From assembly GCF_900111105.1 (NCBI RefSeq), contig NZ_FOGC01000011.1:1-64000 (forward strand): a stretch of 64,000 nt of DNA. The letters are read 5' to 3'. The notes beneath the pieces were generated by a model, which saw only the letters and a program-made list of their open reading frames with translations, made no database searches and was not told the DNA's origin. The DNA comes from Rosenbergiella nectarea (GTDB lineage: Bacteria; Pseudomonadota; Gammaproteobacteria; Enterobacterales; Enterobacteriaceae). Of the stretch, positions 13,923-24,512 are shown piece after piece; the stretch's first letter is position 1; the number at the start of each line of letters is the position of its first letter. The translations under genes and the position numbers were made by a program.

Positions 13923-16763
13923 GTTAGCTTTCGATAAGTACTTTCCTAGTGCTTGCTGTAGCTCTTCTAAGGTAATTGGCTTAGACAGGCAATCATCCAT
14001 CCCTGCCTCTATGCACTGTTGTTGTTCTTTCGCTAACGCGTTGGCAGTAAGACCGATAATCGGGTAACAGTAGCCATCACCACGTAGTTGACGCGCTAAG
14101 CCGTAACCATCAAGGTTTGGCATGTTAATATCGGTTAGCACCAAATCAATATCGCCGAGGCTTAGCACCTCTAAGGCATCAATTCCGTCTTTCGCTGTGC
14201 GAGTGCGATAGCCAAGCGTGGTCAATTGTTCACTGAGTAACAAGCGGTTAATGGGATGATCGTCCACCACTAAGATAAGATGCCCTGACTGCTCATCAAT
14301 CGACGGCATTACCCCAAGCTGCTCGCCTTTGGTATTCTGTGGGGAGCTTTGCCAAAGTTGCGCTAATAGCTCAGGGAGTTGGTAGGCTTCCGCCGTTGAA
14401 ATGAGCCAATACCCTTCAGCTGTGCGAATCGATTTATCATTATGTAACGCAGAGAACAGGACCCATTCCTGTTTTAACTGCCGATGAAGTAATAGCGCCT
14501 GATTATCGGTAATCACCAGTTCTATTCCCTGCTCGGCTGTCGGCAGCTGGGTGGTCACGTCAAGTTCCAAAGCCTGTAAACGTCGAACGATATAATCGGA
14601 AAAATAGCGGTTATTAATTAACACAGCCACCGTTCTGCCGCGTAGCTCACCATAATCCTGTTGGAAATCCGCCTGCCAAATAGGAAGCCGCAAGGTAAAT
14701 TCACTGCCGATATCCGGTTCAGATAACACCGTAATATCGCCCTCCATCATATTGATCAGTTTTTCACAAATCGCCAAGCCTAAGCCGGTTCCTTGGAAAT
14801 TACGCTGCGCTTTTCCTTCAACTTGGAAAAAGGGATCAAAAAGTTGCTGAACATCGCGCTGACGGATACCAATGCCAGTATCACGAATTCTGATATGGAG
14901 GTAGCCGTGTTCACACCAAAGATGGAGAATTATGCCGCCTGTATGGGTAAACTTGATGGCATTGCTCAGTATATTAGAGATGACTTGCTGTAAACGAATT
15001 GGGTCACCGAGCATAGTCTGCGGTACATCAGCTTCGACCATACACCATAAGGTTAACCGCTTGCGGACAACCAATGGCAGATAGTTCATTTGAACATGGG
15101 ACAGCACTTCGCTCGGTGAGAAACTGACCGGGGAAATTTTTAACTGCTCGGATTCAATCTTCGAGAAATCGAGAATATCGTTGATAATCTTCAGTAATAA
15201 CCCGGAAGAGTTATTCATTCCTTGCACTAGGCTGTGAATGTTTTCCGGCAGTTCACGGGTTTGTAGTAAGTCAAGATTCCCGATAATGCCGTATAGCGGC
15301 GTACGTAATTCATGACTGACGGTCGCCAAGAACATCGATTTAGATTGGCTCGCTTGCTCCGCACTGTCGGCAATTTCCTGGAGCGATTTTTCCATCATCA
15401 CCCGTGCACTGACATCTATCAGCACACAAATCGCAACATCTTCATTACGATAGCGGCTATGCACAAAACTCAATTGAAGATTAGTTTTGGATGCAGTCAA
15501 CACATCCATAAAGTTAACTTCTTGACCACGGATGATTTCACCAATTCTAACCCGATCTTCGGGGGTCAAGACGCTCAGATAATTATGCGCGAGTTCGTTA
15601 CTAAGAATATTGCTGCCATCACTGGTACGGAGAATACAGATCCCTACCGGCGCCGAGGCGACGATTTTACGGTTGAATTGTTCATGCTCCTCAAGCCGTA
15701 ACGCGTTATTAAAGGCCGGGACAAACATCCGCTTTTCGAACATTAGCGTCAAACAGATTAAAAATAATCCGGTAAATAGATTCAATAATAGCGTGTTGAG
15801 CAACATTAATCGCATCTGGTCGAAAAGAATCGAGGTCGGGACCAGGTAGACCATATTGAATGGGCCAGGGGTTAAACTATTTTTAAGTACCAGATAGCGG
15901 TAATTATCGACATAACCGAACCACTGTTTACTGCTCGGCAGCGACGAGATAATGGGTTGCAGCGACCAATCATTGTTGGCGAGTAATAAGCGATTATTTC
16001 GATCAGTAATAAACGACTCAATCGGGAGATTACCGACCACTAGGCCATCATCGAGTCTGATGTTTTGCTCCACAACAATCTCGGCAATCCGCTGATTGCC
16101 CGAGTAGATTGGCATACTCATAAAGATGCCACCGGTAGCGCGGGCTGCCCCGCTGGCTATCCAATAGAGTGGATTACGTAAGGCTTCATCATTAGCACTT
16201 TGAAAGACTAATTGATGATCACGTAATATCGTTCTACTTCCGGCTTGGCCCAAACTGCTTTCATTAAACATAAAGTTGCCGGCACAGCTACTCTGCTGGT
16301 CAACAAGGTAGATATTACTCAGTTCATAGGTAGAGGCGTACTGACTGTCGAGCACATGCAGATATTGGCTGAGTGTGGCGAGCGCATTCCGCCAGGGTGA
16401 AAACGTCTGTTGGCAGTCAGCCCCCACAGAAAGAGAGAAAATAGCAGCACTATTGGCGCCTAATGCCGGAGCGTTTGCAGGGGCCAACGCTACCTCACCT
16501 CCCGTCAGCGTTGGCCGATTAAGTTGGTTCTCGGCAACGTATTTCAGTCCGCGGACGGCCTCGGCAAGATGTGAGAGATGAGATTGTGTTTGTGAGAAGG
16601 AACTAAAGAGCTGCTCACGAAGACGATTCTCTTTTTGATTGAGCACTTGTGTCAGGGTAAAGAGAGAGATCAATATCCCCACAAGCCACATAACCACTGC
16701 CAAGCCACGAAAAAGATAGCGTGAGACACGTATCGCGGTCCTAAAAGAGACTAAATATTTCAC
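13914..16763 (-). CDS. rcsC: Hybrid sensor kinase RcsC
   Basis: About 949 residues from GTG 16763, matching E. coli (949). This start is preferred to ATG 16793 or 16784 because GAGAG lies 8 nt upstream and the N-terminus then begins VKYLVSFRT like E. coli. Two membrane segments flank a divergent periplasmic domain (about residues 20-45 and 310-335). The cytoplasm holds a PAS-like region (VGICILRTSDG), the His kinase (TVSHELRTPLYGIIGNLDLL), an ATPase (NAIKFTHTGG, GTGLGLAICEKLI), the RcsC-specific ABL domain, and a C-terminal receiver (VLTDINMPNLDGYG). It is the sensor of the Rcs relay, convergent with rcsDB as in E. coli. Confidence 0.96.
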   Translation of the reverse strand: MKYLVSFRTAIRVSRYLFRGLAVVMWLVGILISLFTLTQVLNQKENRLREQLFSSFSQTQSHLSHLAEAVRGLKYVAENQLNRPTLTGGEVALAPANAPALGANSAAIFSLSVGADCQQTFSPWRNALATLSQYLHVLDSQYASTYELSNIYLVDQQSSCAGNFMFNESSLGQAGSRTILRDHQLVFQSANDEALRNPLYWIASGAARATGGIFMSMPIYSGNQRIAEIVVEQNIRLDDGLVVGNLPIESFITDRNNRLLLANNDWSLQPIISSLPSSKQWFGYVDNYRYLVLKNSLTPGPFNMVYLVPTSILFDQMRLMLLNTLLLNLFTGLFLICLTLMFEKRMFVPAFNNALRLEEHEQFNRKIVASAPVGICILRTSDGSNILSNELAHNYLSVLTPEDRVRIGEIIRGQEVNFMDVLTASKTNLQLSFVHSRYRNEDVAICVLIDVSARVMMEKSLQEIADSAEQASQSKSMFLATVSHELRTPLYGIIGNLDLLQTRELPENIHSLVQGMNNSSGLLLKIINDILDFSKIESEQLKISPVSFSPSEVLSHVQMNYLPLVVRKRLTLWCMVEADVPQTMLGDPIRLQQVISNILSNAIKFTHTGGIILHLWCEHGYLHIRIRDTGIGIRQRDVQQLFDPFFQVEGKAQRNFQGTGLGLAICEKLINMMEGDITVLSEPDIGSEFTLRLPIWQADFQQDYGELRGRTVAVLINNRYFSDYIVRRLQALELDVTTQLPTAEQGIELVITDNQALLLHRQLKQEWVLFSALHNDKSIRTAEGYWLISTAEAYQLPELLAQLWQSSPQNTKGEQLGVMPSIDEQSGHLILVVDDHPINRLLLSEQLTTLGYRTRTAKDGIDALEVLSLGDIDLVLTDINMPNLDGYGLARQLRGDGYCYPIIGLTANALAKEQQQCIEAGMDDCLSKPITLEELQQALGKYLSKANRE

Positions 16764-16801
16764 GTAAAGCGCTCTCTTTTTCATATAGGCCATGGCAGGA
16801 T

Positions 16802-16829
16802 TAAAAAAGGCATCTTACGATGCCTTTTT
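16802..16829 (-). terminator. gyrA terminator
   Basis: Minus strand: AAAAAGGCATC, loop GTAA, GATGCCTTTTTT (about 16829-16802), about 20 bp after the gyrA stop. It can also act in the opposite direction because of the A-run. Confidence 0.8.
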
Positions 16830-16848
16830 CATTTATGTTGCGAGTTTA

Positions 16849-19482
16849 TCACTCATCATCGATGACTTCATCGTCCTCGTTATCGACTTCAGGGGGTAAA
16901 CTATCTTCGCCTTCAGGGACTGATCCATCAATGGCATCAAGTTCCTCTTCTGCAACCGGCTCAGCGACACGTTGTAACCCTACGACGTTCTCATCATCCG
17001 CAGTACGGATAAGGATAACGCCTTGCGTGTTACGCCCTACAATGCTCACTTCGGATACACGCGTTCTGACTAAGGTCCCGGCATCAGTGATCATCATAAT
17101 CTGGTCGCTGTCCACCACTTGTACGGCGCCAATCACAGGACCGTTACGCTCGGTCACTTTAATTGAGATCACCCCTTGGGTCGCACGAGACTTAGTTGGG
17201 TACTCTTGAGTCGCCGTCCGCTTACCAAACCCATTTTCCGTGACGGTCATGATTGCCCCTTCTGCATCGGGGATAATCAATGACACAACCTGATCCTCTG
17301 CAGCCAATTTAATTCCACGAACACCTGCGGCGGTACGGCCCATGGTTCTTACCGCTTGCTCAGAGAAGCGGACCACTTTACCTGCTGCCGAGAACAACAT
17401 CGCTTCGTCTTCACCTTTGGTTAAGGCGACGCCAATCAACGAATCATCCTCACGCAGATTAATCGCAATGATCCCAGCACTTCTTGGACGGCTGAAGTCG
17501 GTCAATGCGGTTTTCTTCACCGTACCACTGGCCGTTGCCATAAAGACATTAACCCCTTCTGCGTACTCTTTTACCGGCAGAATAGCGGTGATCCGCTCGT
17601 TCGCCTCAAGCGGCAGTAAGTTGACGATTGGACGGCCCCGTGCGCCACGGCTTGCTTCAGGTAATTGATAAACCTTCATCCAGTAGAGGCGTCCTCGTGA
17701 GGAGAAGCAAAGGATCGTATCGTGGGTGTTAGCCACCAGCAATCTATCGATAAAGTCTTCGTCTTTAATTCGTGCGGCCGACTTGCCTTTACCGCCACGA
17801 CGTTGTGCTTCATAGTCTGATAACGGTTGATATTTGACATAACCTTGATGCGACAGGGTGACCACTACGTCTTCTTGGTTAATCAAATCTTCGATATTGA
17901 TATCAGCGCTGTTTGCGGTGATTTCAGTACGACGTTCGTCACCAAACTGTTCGCGCACGGCTTCCAGCTCTTCACGGATCACTTCCATCAGGCGCTCGCC
18001 GCTACCAAGAATATGCAGAAGCTCTGCAATTTCTTCAAGTAACGCTTTGTACTCATCCAGCAGTTTTTCATGCTCAAGACCGGTCAGCTTTTGCAGACGA
18101 AGGTCAAGAATAGCTTGGGCCTGTTGCTCGGTGAGATAATAAGTATCACCCCGAATACCATATTGCTCTTCCAGCCATTCAGGACGCGCAGCATCGTCGC
18201 CCGCTTTTTCCAGCATTGCCGAGACATTACCTAATGCCCAACCTTGCGCAATCAGCCCTGCTTTCGCTTCAGCGGGCGTTGGCGCTCGGCGAATTAACTC
18301 GATGACCGGATCGATATTCGCTAACGCTATCGCTAAACCTTCTAAGATGTGCGCACGATCGCGAGCTTTACGAAGTTCAAAAATGGTTCTACGAGTAACG
18401 ACTTCACGGCGGTGACGCACGAAGGCCTCAAGGATATCCTTGAGAGGCATAATTTTAGGTTGGCCTTGATGCAGGGCCACCATATTAATGCCGAAAGAGG
18501 TCTGTAATTGGGTTAGCGAGTAGAGATTATTTAATACGACTTCGCCGACCGCATCACGTTTAATCTCGATAACGATACGCATACCGTCTTTATCAGACTC
18601 GTCACGCAGTGCGCTGATCCCTTCAATCCGCTTATCTTTAACCAGCTCAGCGATTTTCTCAATCAAACGCGCCTTGTTAACTTGATAAGGGATCTCGTGA
18701 ATAACGATAGTTTCGCGGCCAGTCTTCGCGTCAGCCTGCACTTCTCCACGGGCGCGAATATAAATTTTACCCCGGCCGGTGCGATAAGCTTCTTCAATCC
18801 CGCGGCGTCCATTAATGATTGCCGCGGTCGGGAAATCAGGTCCCGGAATATGCTCCATGAGGGCTTCTAACGAAATTTCGTTATCGTCAATATAAGCCAA
18901 CGTTCCATTAATCACTTCCGTCATGTTATGAGGCGGAATATTGGTCGCCATCCCAACAGCGATACCAGAGGATCCATTAACCAGTAGGTTAGGGACACGC
19001 GTTGGCAGGACGTCAGGAATTTGCTCATTCCCGTCATAGTTAGGAACGAAGTCTACAGTCTCTTTTTCAAGATCGGCAAGCAGTTCATGGGTAATTTTCG
19101 CCATGCGCACTTCGGTATAACGCATCGCAGCGGCAGAGTCACCATCGATTGACCCGAAGTTACCTTGTCCATCTACTAGCATATAACGGAGGGAGAATGG
19201 CTGCGCCATACGGACTATCGCATCGTATACTGCTGAATCACCGTGTGGGTGATATTTACCGATAACGTCACCGACGACACGGGCAGATTTTTTGTATGGT
19301 TTATTCCAGTCGTTACTCAATTCGTTCATCGCGAATAACACGCGACGGTGAACAGGCTTCAATCCATCACGGACATCGGGTAACGCGCGGCCAACAATGA
19401 CCGACATGGCATAATCGAGGTAGGAGGTTTTTAGCTCTTCCTCGATATTAACCGGTGTGATTTCTCTTGCAAGGTCGCTCAT
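16849..19482 (-). CDS. gyrA: DNA gyrase subunit A
   Basis: 877 residues (E. coli 875). Catalytic breakage-reunion subunit that introduces negative supercoils with GyrB. Visible are the quinolone-resistance region [20 protein letters not shown] with Ser83 and Asp87 (both the susceptible-type residues), catalytic Tyr122 in AAMRYTE, the GyrA box QRRGGKGK that starts the DNA-wrapping beta-pinwheel (about residue 560), and a strongly acidic C-terminal tail ([13 protein letters not shown]) that modulates wrapping. No intein. Monocistronic, divergent from ubiG. Confidence 0.99.
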   Translation of the reverse strand: MSDLAREITPVNIEEELKTSYLDYAMSVIVGRALPDVRDGLKPVHRRVLFAMNELSNDWNKPYKKSARVVGDVIGKYHPHGDSAVYDAIVRMAQPFSLRYMLVDGQGNFGSIDGDSAAAMRYTEVRMAKITHELLADLEKETVDFVPNYDGNEQIPDVLPTRVPNLLVNGSSGIAVGMATNIPPHNMTEVINGTLAYIDDNEISLEALMEHIPGPDFPTAAIINGRRGIEEAYRTGRGKIYIRARGEVQADAKTGRETIVIHEIPYQVNKARLIEKIAELVKDKRIEGISALRDESDKDGMRIVIEIKRDAVGEVVLNNLYSLTQLQTSFGINMVALHQGQPKIMPLKDILEAFVRHRREVVTRRTIFELRKARDRAHILEGLAIALANIDPVIELIRRAPTPAEAKAGLIAQGWALGNVSAMLEKAGDDAARPEWLEEQYGIRGDTYYLTEQQAQAILDLRLQKLTGLEHEKLLDEYKALLEEIAELLHILGSGERLMEVIREELEAVREQFGDERRTEITANSADINIEDLINQEDVVVTLSHQGYVKYQPLSDYEAQRRGGKGKSAARIKDEDFIDRLLVANTHDTILCFSSRGRLYWMKVYQLPEASRGARGRPIVNLLPLEANERITAILPVKEYAEGVNVFMATASGTVKKTALTDFSRPRSAGIIAINLREDDSLIGVALTKGEDEAMLFSAAGKVVRFSEQAVRTMGRTAAGVRGIKLAAEDQVVSLIIPDAEGAIMTVTENGFGKRTATQEYPTKSRATQGVISIKVTERNGPVIGAVQVVDSDQIMMITDAGTLVRTRVSEVSIVGRNTQGVILIRTADDENVVGLQRVAEPVAEEELDAIDGSVPEGEDSLPPEVDNEDDEVIDDE

Positions 19483-19652
19483 GGAGCCGCTATCCCTCTA
19501 GAATATTACCTAATATAAAGAACGGAATCATAACACATTTCACCCGCCAGATGCACCTCTCAACCGCACTAACTCCACTTATCGTAATCCTTAGGTGATG
19601 AAGTGCGTTGAAGCGTTTATACTGAGCTGACATATCTTAGGAGTAAGTGTCG

Positions 19653-20384
19653 ATGAGTGACCAATTTGAAGTCGAAAAACAGAACGTTGACCAACAAGAA
19701 ATTGCAAAATTTGAAGCGGTTGCGAGTCGCTGGTGGGACCTTGAAGGGGAATTTAAGCCACTTCATCGTATCAATCCTCTGCGATTAGGGTACATCTCCC
19801 AACAGTGCCAAGGGTTGTATGGGAAAAAAGTCTTGGACGTGGGATGCGGTGGCGGGATCTTAGCCGAAAGCATGGCTAAAGAAGGCGCTGAAGTGGTAGG
19901 CCTTGATATGGGTGCCGAACCCCTGGCTGTGGCCAGACTGCATGCCTTAGAAAGCCAAGTCACTATCGATTATGTTCAGCAGACCGTTGAGGCCCACGCT
20001 GATCAGTACGCAGGGCAATACGATGTGGTCACCTGTATGGAGATGCTGGAACATGTCCCGGATCCGCACTCCGTGGTGCTTGCTTGTGCACGTCTGGTCA
20101 AACCGGGCGGTGAAGTCTTTTTCTCGACCATCAACCGCAATCCTAAAGCTTGGCTAATGGCAATCTTTGGTGCGGAGTATGTGTTGCGGATGGTGCCTAA
20201 GGGTACCCATGACATTAAAAAATGCATACGCCCATCCGAATTATTAGGCTGGGTTGATGAAACCCCCCTGAAAGAGCGTGATATGACAGGTTTACATTAC
20301 AATCCATTCACAAACCGTTTTTCATTGGGCGGTAATGTCGATGTCAACTATATGATCCATACCCACTATCCTCTCCCTCGCTAA
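19653..20384 (+). CDS. ubiG: Bifunctional O-methyltransferase UbiG
   Basis: 243 residues from ATG 19653, which has TAGGAG about 8-10 nt upstream; GTG 19647 is in frame but too close to it. It methylates two hydroxyls in ubiquinone synthesis using S-adenosylmethionine. Class I methyltransferase motifs are [16 protein letters not shown] (SAM-binding, about 59-74), VVGLDMG (about 80-86), [14 protein letters not shown] (about 124-137) and a conserved [14 protein letters not shown] in the C-terminal cap. Divergent from gyrA, as in E. coli. Confidence 0.97.
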   Translation: MSDQFEVEKQNVDQQEIAKFEAVASRWWDLEGEFKPLHRINPLRLGYISQQCQGLYGKKVLDVGCGGGILAESMAKEGAEVVGLDMGAEPLAVARLHALESQVTIDYVQQTVEAHADQYAGQYDVVTCMEMLEHVPDPHSVVLACARLVKPGGEVFFSTINRNPKAWLMAIFGAEYVLRMVPKGTHDIKKCIRPSELLGWVDETPLKERDMTGLHYNPFTNRFSLGGNVDVNYMIHTHYPLPR

Positions 20385-20589
20385 AAACATCTCCCTTCCT
20401 TTAATGAGGAAGGGAAGTTGACGCACGAATCATCAATTTGACCGAATTCTCATCATACGAATTAAGGATGAAAAAAAAAGCCTTATTTTATTGACAAGGC
20501 GTTCCCCCTTTTCCCATGCGGTTTTCGCAAAAAACAAGCCATTCTTAGCATAATTTTATACTTGTATAGTCCTTAATTCCCACTACAAT

Positions 20590-20676
20590 AAAACATCATA
20601 TTGTTACCTCATTAGCAGCAAGACACTACATGTAGTGTTTATCCACAGTCTTATTCACAAATACGACTGTGCATAA
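20590..20676. promoter_or_regulatory. nrdA control region: paired NrdR boxes and DnaA boxes
   Basis: ACACTACATGTAGTGT (20623-20638) is a perfect palindrome of NrdR-box type. A weaker partner AACATCATATTGTT (20592-20605) is centred 32 bp upstream, the three-turn spacing seen at enterobacterial nrd promoters. Downstream are DnaA boxes TTATCCACA (20639-20647, abutting the NrdR box), TTATTCACA (20651-20659) and, inverted, TGTGCATAA (20668-20676). E. coli nrdA is repressed by NrdR and controlled by DnaA, so both inputs appear conserved. The rest of the 344-bp gap shows no gene. Confidence 0.75.
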
Positions 20677-20728
20677 CTTTGTTAATAGGTAGCGTCCTAA
20701 GACTTCCGTAACAATAGGAAACTCCTGC

Positions 20729-23014
20729 ATGAATCAGAGTCTGCTCGTGACTAAACGCAATGGCCAGCAAGAACGTATCAACTTGGATAAGATACACAGA
20801 GTACTTGATTGGGCTGCTGAGGGATTAAACAACGTCTCCGTTTCACAAGTTGAACTACGCTCTCATATCCAGTTTTATGATGGCATAAAGACTTCTGATA
20901 TCCATGAAACCATCATCAAAGCGGCGGCGGATCTGATTTCGCGCGATGCGCCAGACTACCAGTACCTGGCCGCCCGCCTCGCTATTTTCCACCTGCGTAA
21001 AAAAGCCTACGGTCAATTTGAACCGCCGGTCTTACTCGACCATGTCAAAAAGATGGTCGGGCTGGGTAAATACGATGCCCACCTGCTGAACGACTATACA
21101 GAAGAAGAGTTTGCTGAACTCGACAGCTACATCGATCACTGGCGTGACATGAACTTCTCTTACGCCGCGGTGAAGCAGCTTGAAGGCAAATATTTAGTTC
21201 AAAACCGCGTCACCGGTGATATCTACGAAAGTGCGCAGTTTTTATATATCCTGGTCGCAGCGTGCCTGTTCTCTGCTTATCCGAAAGAGTCTCGCCTCGA
21301 TTACATCCGTCGTTTTTATGATGCCGTGTCGACCTTTAAAATTTCCCTGCCTACGCCAATCATGGCTGGAGTGCGGACCCCGACCCGTCAGTTTAGCTCC
21401 TGTGTGCTTATCGAATGCGGCGATAGCTTAGACTCGATTAACGCAACCTCGAGCGCTATCGTTAAATATGTCTCACAACGTGCCGGGATCGGCATCAATG
21501 CTGGCCGAATTCGTGCATTAGGTAGCCCAATCCGTGGCGGTGAAGCTTTCCATACCGGTTGCATCCCTTTCTACAAACACTTCCAGACTGCCGTGAAATC
21601 CTGCTCGCAAGGTGGAGTCCGTGGCGGTGCCGCGACACTGTTCTACCCTATGTGGCACCTGGAAATTGAAAGCTTACTCGTGCTGAAAAACAACCGTGGT
21701 GTCGAGGGTAACCGTGTACGTCACTTAGATTACGGTGTACAGATCAATAAACTGATGTATCAACGTCTGGTGAAAGGCGGCGACATCACCCTGTTCAGTC
21801 CATCGGATGTACCAGGGTTGTACGATGCCTTCTTTGCTGACCAAGCAGAATTCGAGCGTCTTTATACACAGTACGAAGCGGATGACGCCGTTCGTAAGCA
21901 AAAAATCAAAGCCGTCGATCTCTTTGCCCTGATGATGCAAGAGCGGGCGTCAACGGGCCGTATCTATATTCAAAACGTTGACCACTGCAACACTCATAGC
22001 CCGTTTGATCCGGCGGTTGCCCCTGTGCGCCAGTCGAACTTATGTTTAGAAATCGCGCTGCCAACGAAACCGTTAAACGATATCAATGATGAAAGTGGTG
22101 AGATTGCGCTCTGTACACTGTCTGCCTTTAACTTAGGCGCGATCAACGATCTAAGCGAGCTAGAAGAGTTGGCGACCCTCGCCGTGCGTGCGCTTGATGC
22201 CCTGCTTGATTACCAAGATTACCCTATGATTGCCGCAGAACGCGGAGCGATGGGTCGTCGTACGTTGGGCATAGGAGTGATCAACTTTGCTTACTACTTA
22301 GCGAAACATGGTAAGCGTTATTCCGATGGGTCGGCGAATAATCTGACGCATAAAACCTTTGAAGCGATTCAATACTACTTATTGAAAGCCTCAAACCAAT
22401 TAGCGAAAGAAGCAGGTGCCTGCCCATGGTTCAACGATACGACCTACGCTGCAGGGATCTTACCGATCGATACCTATAAGAAAGATTTGGATGCGATCAG
22501 CAACGAACCTCTGCATTTAGATTGGGAAAGCTTACGTGAAGAAATCAAGACGCATGGCTTACGTAACTCAACGCTTTCAGCGCTGATGCCATCAGAAACC
22601 TCATCACAGATTTCTAACGCAACCAATGGTATCGAACCCCCACGCGGCTATGTCAGTATCAAAGCCTCGAAAGACGGTATTTTACGCCAAGTTGTTCCAG
22701 AATATGAGCGCTTACAAGACCAGTATGAGCTGCTGTGGGAAATGCCTTCCAATGATGGATACTTACAGCTTGTCGGGATTATGCAGAAGTTTGTCGACCA
22801 AGCGATCTCTTCAAACACTAACTATGATCCAACGCGTTACACCGGTGGGAAAGTCCCGATGCAGCAGCTACTCAAAGATCTGCTGACGGCGTACAAATTC
22901 GGCGTCAAAACACTTTACTATCAAAACACGCGTGACGGTGCCGAAGATTCCCAAGAAGATCTGTTACCTGAAGCGGAAGACGATGGCTGTGCAGGCGGAG
23001 CATGTAAGATCTAA
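20729..23014 (+). CDS. nrdA: Ribonucleoside-diphosphate reductase class Ia, alpha subunit
   Basis: 761 residues, identical in length to E. coli NrdA. It reduces ribonucleoside diphosphates to deoxy forms using the radical generated in NrdB. N-terminal ATP cone (LVTKRNGQQERINLDKIHRV) for dATP inhibition; the redox Cys in FSSCVLIECGDS (about 225); the active-site loop SNLCLEI with Asn437, Cys439 and Glu441; second redox Cys in ALCTLSAFN (462); radical-transfer tyrosines in TLYYQNTRDG (730-731); and the C-terminal thioredoxin-interacting pair CAGGACKI. Operon with nrdB and yfaE. Confidence 0.99.
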   Translation: MNQSLLVTKRNGQQERINLDKIHRVLDWAAEGLNNVSVSQVELRSHIQFYDGIKTSDIHETIIKAAADLISRDAPDYQYLAARLAIFHLRKKAYGQFEPPVLLDHVKKMVGLGKYDAHLLNDYTEEEFAELDSYIDHWRDMNFSYAAVKQLEGKYLVQNRVTGDIYESAQFLYILVAACLFSAYPKESRLDYIRRFYDAVSTFKISLPTPIMAGVRTPTRQFSSCVLIECGDSLDSINATSSAIVKYVSQRAGIGINAGRIRALGSPIRGGEAFHTGCIPFYKHFQTAVKSCSQGGVRGGAATLFYPMWHLEIESLLVLKNNRGVEGNRVRHLDYGVQINKLMYQRLVKGGDITLFSPSDVPGLYDAFFADQAEFERLYTQYEADDAVRKQKIKAVDLFALMMQERASTGRIYIQNVDHCNTHSPFDPAVAPVRQSNLCLEIALPTKPLNDINDESGEIALCTLSAFNLGAINDLSELEELATLAVRALDALLDYQDYPMIAAERGAMGRRTLGIGVINFAYYLAKHGKRYSDGSANNLTHKTFEAIQYYLLKASNQLAKEAGACPWFNDTTYAAGILPIDTYKKDLDAISNEPLHLDWESLREEIKTHGLRNSTLSALMPSETSSQISNATNGIEPPRGYVSIKASKDGILRQVVPEYERLQDQYELLWEMPSNDGYLQLVGIMQKFVDQAISSNTNYDPTRYTGGKVPMQQLLKDLLTAYKFGVKTLYYQNTRDGAEDSQEDLLPEAEDDGCAGGACKI

Positions 23015-23029
23015 TTACTGAACCGGCTT

Positions 23030-23059
23030 AAGGTAAGCAGGCAATGCCCTGCTTACCTT
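23030..23059 (+). other. Strong hairpin between nrdA and nrdB
   Basis: AAGGTAAGCAGG (23030-23041), loop CAATGC, CCTGCTTACCTT (23048-23059): a perfect 12-bp stem in the 82-bp intercistronic gap. There is no proper T-run, so it is more likely an mRNA-stability or expression-tuning element, or a leaky attenuator, than a full terminator. Confidence 0.7.
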
Positions 23060-23096
23060 CAACATTTTCTTATTTGCTAATGATTGGGATACCTCA

Positions 23097-24227
23097 ATGG
23101 CTTACACCACATTTTCACAAAACAAAAACGATCAGCTCAAAGAGCCGATGTTCTTTGGTCAACCCGTCAATGTTGCGCGTTATGACCAACAAAAATACGA
23201 AATTTTTGAAAAACTGATTGAAAAGCAGCTCTCCTTCTTTTGGCGTCCTGAAGAAGTCGATGTCTCACGCGATCGGATCGATTTTCAAAAACTTCCTGAA
23301 CACGAACGTCATATCTTTTTAAGTAACTTAAAATACCAAACGCTATTGGATTCGATTCAAGGCCGTAGTCCAAACGTTGCGCTGTTACCCATAATCTCTA
23401 TTCCTGAACTGGAAACGTGGGTCGAAACCTGGGCGTTCTCCGAAACGATCCACTCACGCTCTTACACCCACATTATTCGCAACATCGTCAACGACCCGGC
23501 ACTCGTGTTTGACGATATCGTGACGAATGACCAGATCCTGCGCCGTGCTGAAGATATCTCTAAGTACTATGATGACCTGATCGAAATGACCAACTACTGG
23601 CATCTTTTAGGTGAAGGGGACCATCAGGTTGCAGGGAAAACCGTTACCGTTTCGCTGCGCGAGTTGAAGAAACAGCTTTACCTCTGTCTGATGAGCGTCA
23701 ACGCCCTTGAAGCCATTCGCTTCTACGTTAGCTTTGCCTGCTCGTTTGCGTTTGCCGAACGAGAACTGATGGAAGGGAATGCGAAGATCATCCGTCTTAT
23801 CGCACGTGACGAAGCCCTGCACCTGACGGGGACTCAGCATATGTTAAATCTATTGCGTAGCGGTGAAGATGACCCGGAAATGAAAGAGATTGCTGCTGAG
23901 TGTGAGCAAGAGTGTTTTGAGCTGTTTAAAAAAGCTGCTGAGCAGGAAAAAGAGTGGGCGGAATACCTGTTCCGTGATGGGTCGATGATCGGCATGAACA
24001 AAGATATTCTCTGCCAATACATTGAATATATCACCAATATTCGTATGCACGCCGTGGGACTTGAACTGCCGTTCAAAACCCGTTCTAACCCGATCCCTTG
24101 GATTAACTCATGGTTAGTCTCCGATAACGTGCAGGTAGCTCCGCAAGAAGTTGAAGTCAGCTCTTATCTTGTTGGCCAGATCGACAGCGTTGTCGACACT
24201 GACGGTTTCAACGACTTCGAACTGTAA
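23097..24227 (+). CDS. nrdB: Ribonucleoside-diphosphate reductase class Ia, beta subunit
   Basis: 376 residues, as in E. coli. It carries the di-iron tyrosyl radical cofactor. Iron ligands are seen in [20 protein letters not shown] (Glu115/His118 type and the radical Tyr122 in SRSYTH), in EAIRFYVSF and in [16 protein letters not shown]. The C-terminal tail ([11 protein letters not shown]) binds NrdA. Its stop overlaps the yfaE start (TAATG), indicating coupling. Confidence 0.99.
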   Translation: MAYTTFSQNKNDQLKEPMFFGQPVNVARYDQQKYEIFEKLIEKQLSFFWRPEEVDVSRDRIDFQKLPEHERHIFLSNLKYQTLLDSIQGRSPNVALLPIISIPELETWVETWAFSETIHSRSYTHIIRNIVNDPALVFDDIVTNDQILRRAEDISKYYDDLIEMTNYWHLLGEGDHQVAGKTVTVSLRELKKQLYLCLMSVNALEAIRFYVSFACSFAFAERELMEGNAKIIRLIARDEALHLTGTQHMLNLLRSGEDDPEMKEIAAECEQECFELFKKAAEQEKEWAEYLFRDGSMIGMNKDILCQYIEYITNIRMHAVGLELPFKTRSNPIPWINSWLVSDNVQVAPQEVEVSSYLVGQIDSVVDTDGFNDFEL

Positions 24228-24496
24228 TGATGGCGACTAAACCCGCGCGCATAGTACTCACTCATTCTGGGAAGATGGTGGAGCCGGAGCTTCATCATTC
24301 CAGCTTGTTACAGACCTTAGAGCATCACCAGCTCGAGGTCGAGTTTCAGTGTCGCGAAGGTTACTGCGGCTCTTGCCGAGTGAAATTATGTAAAGGACAG
24401 GTTTGCTATGCGAGTCAGCCCTTAGCCTTTATTCAGCAGGGTGAAATTCTCCCCTGCTGCTGCCAACCCGATGGCGATATTGAGATCGAGCTGTAG
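24227..24496 (+). CDS. yfaE: 2Fe-2S ferredoxin YfaE, NrdB cofactor maintenance
   Basis: 89 residues. A plant-type ferredoxin with the ligand set CREGYCGSCRVKL (Cys-x4-Cys-x2-Cys, about residues 43-55) and the fourth Cys in LPCCCQP. In E. coli, YfaE supplies electrons to regenerate the di-iron tyrosyl radical of NrdB, which explains the operon. Two overlapping ATG codons (24227 and 24230); the first shares its A with the nrdB stop. Confidence 0.95.
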   Translation: MMATKPARIVLTHSGKMVEPELHHSSLLQTLEHHQLEVEFQCREGYCGSCRVKLCKGQVCYASQPLAFIQQGEILPCCCQPDGDIEIEL

Positions 24497-24512
24497 CCTC
24501 GTCAATGTCGAC

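Noticed and set aside
19200-19260. Possible quinolone-resistance substitutions in gyrA
   Set aside because: Codons 83 and 87 encode Ser and Asp, the usual susceptible residues.
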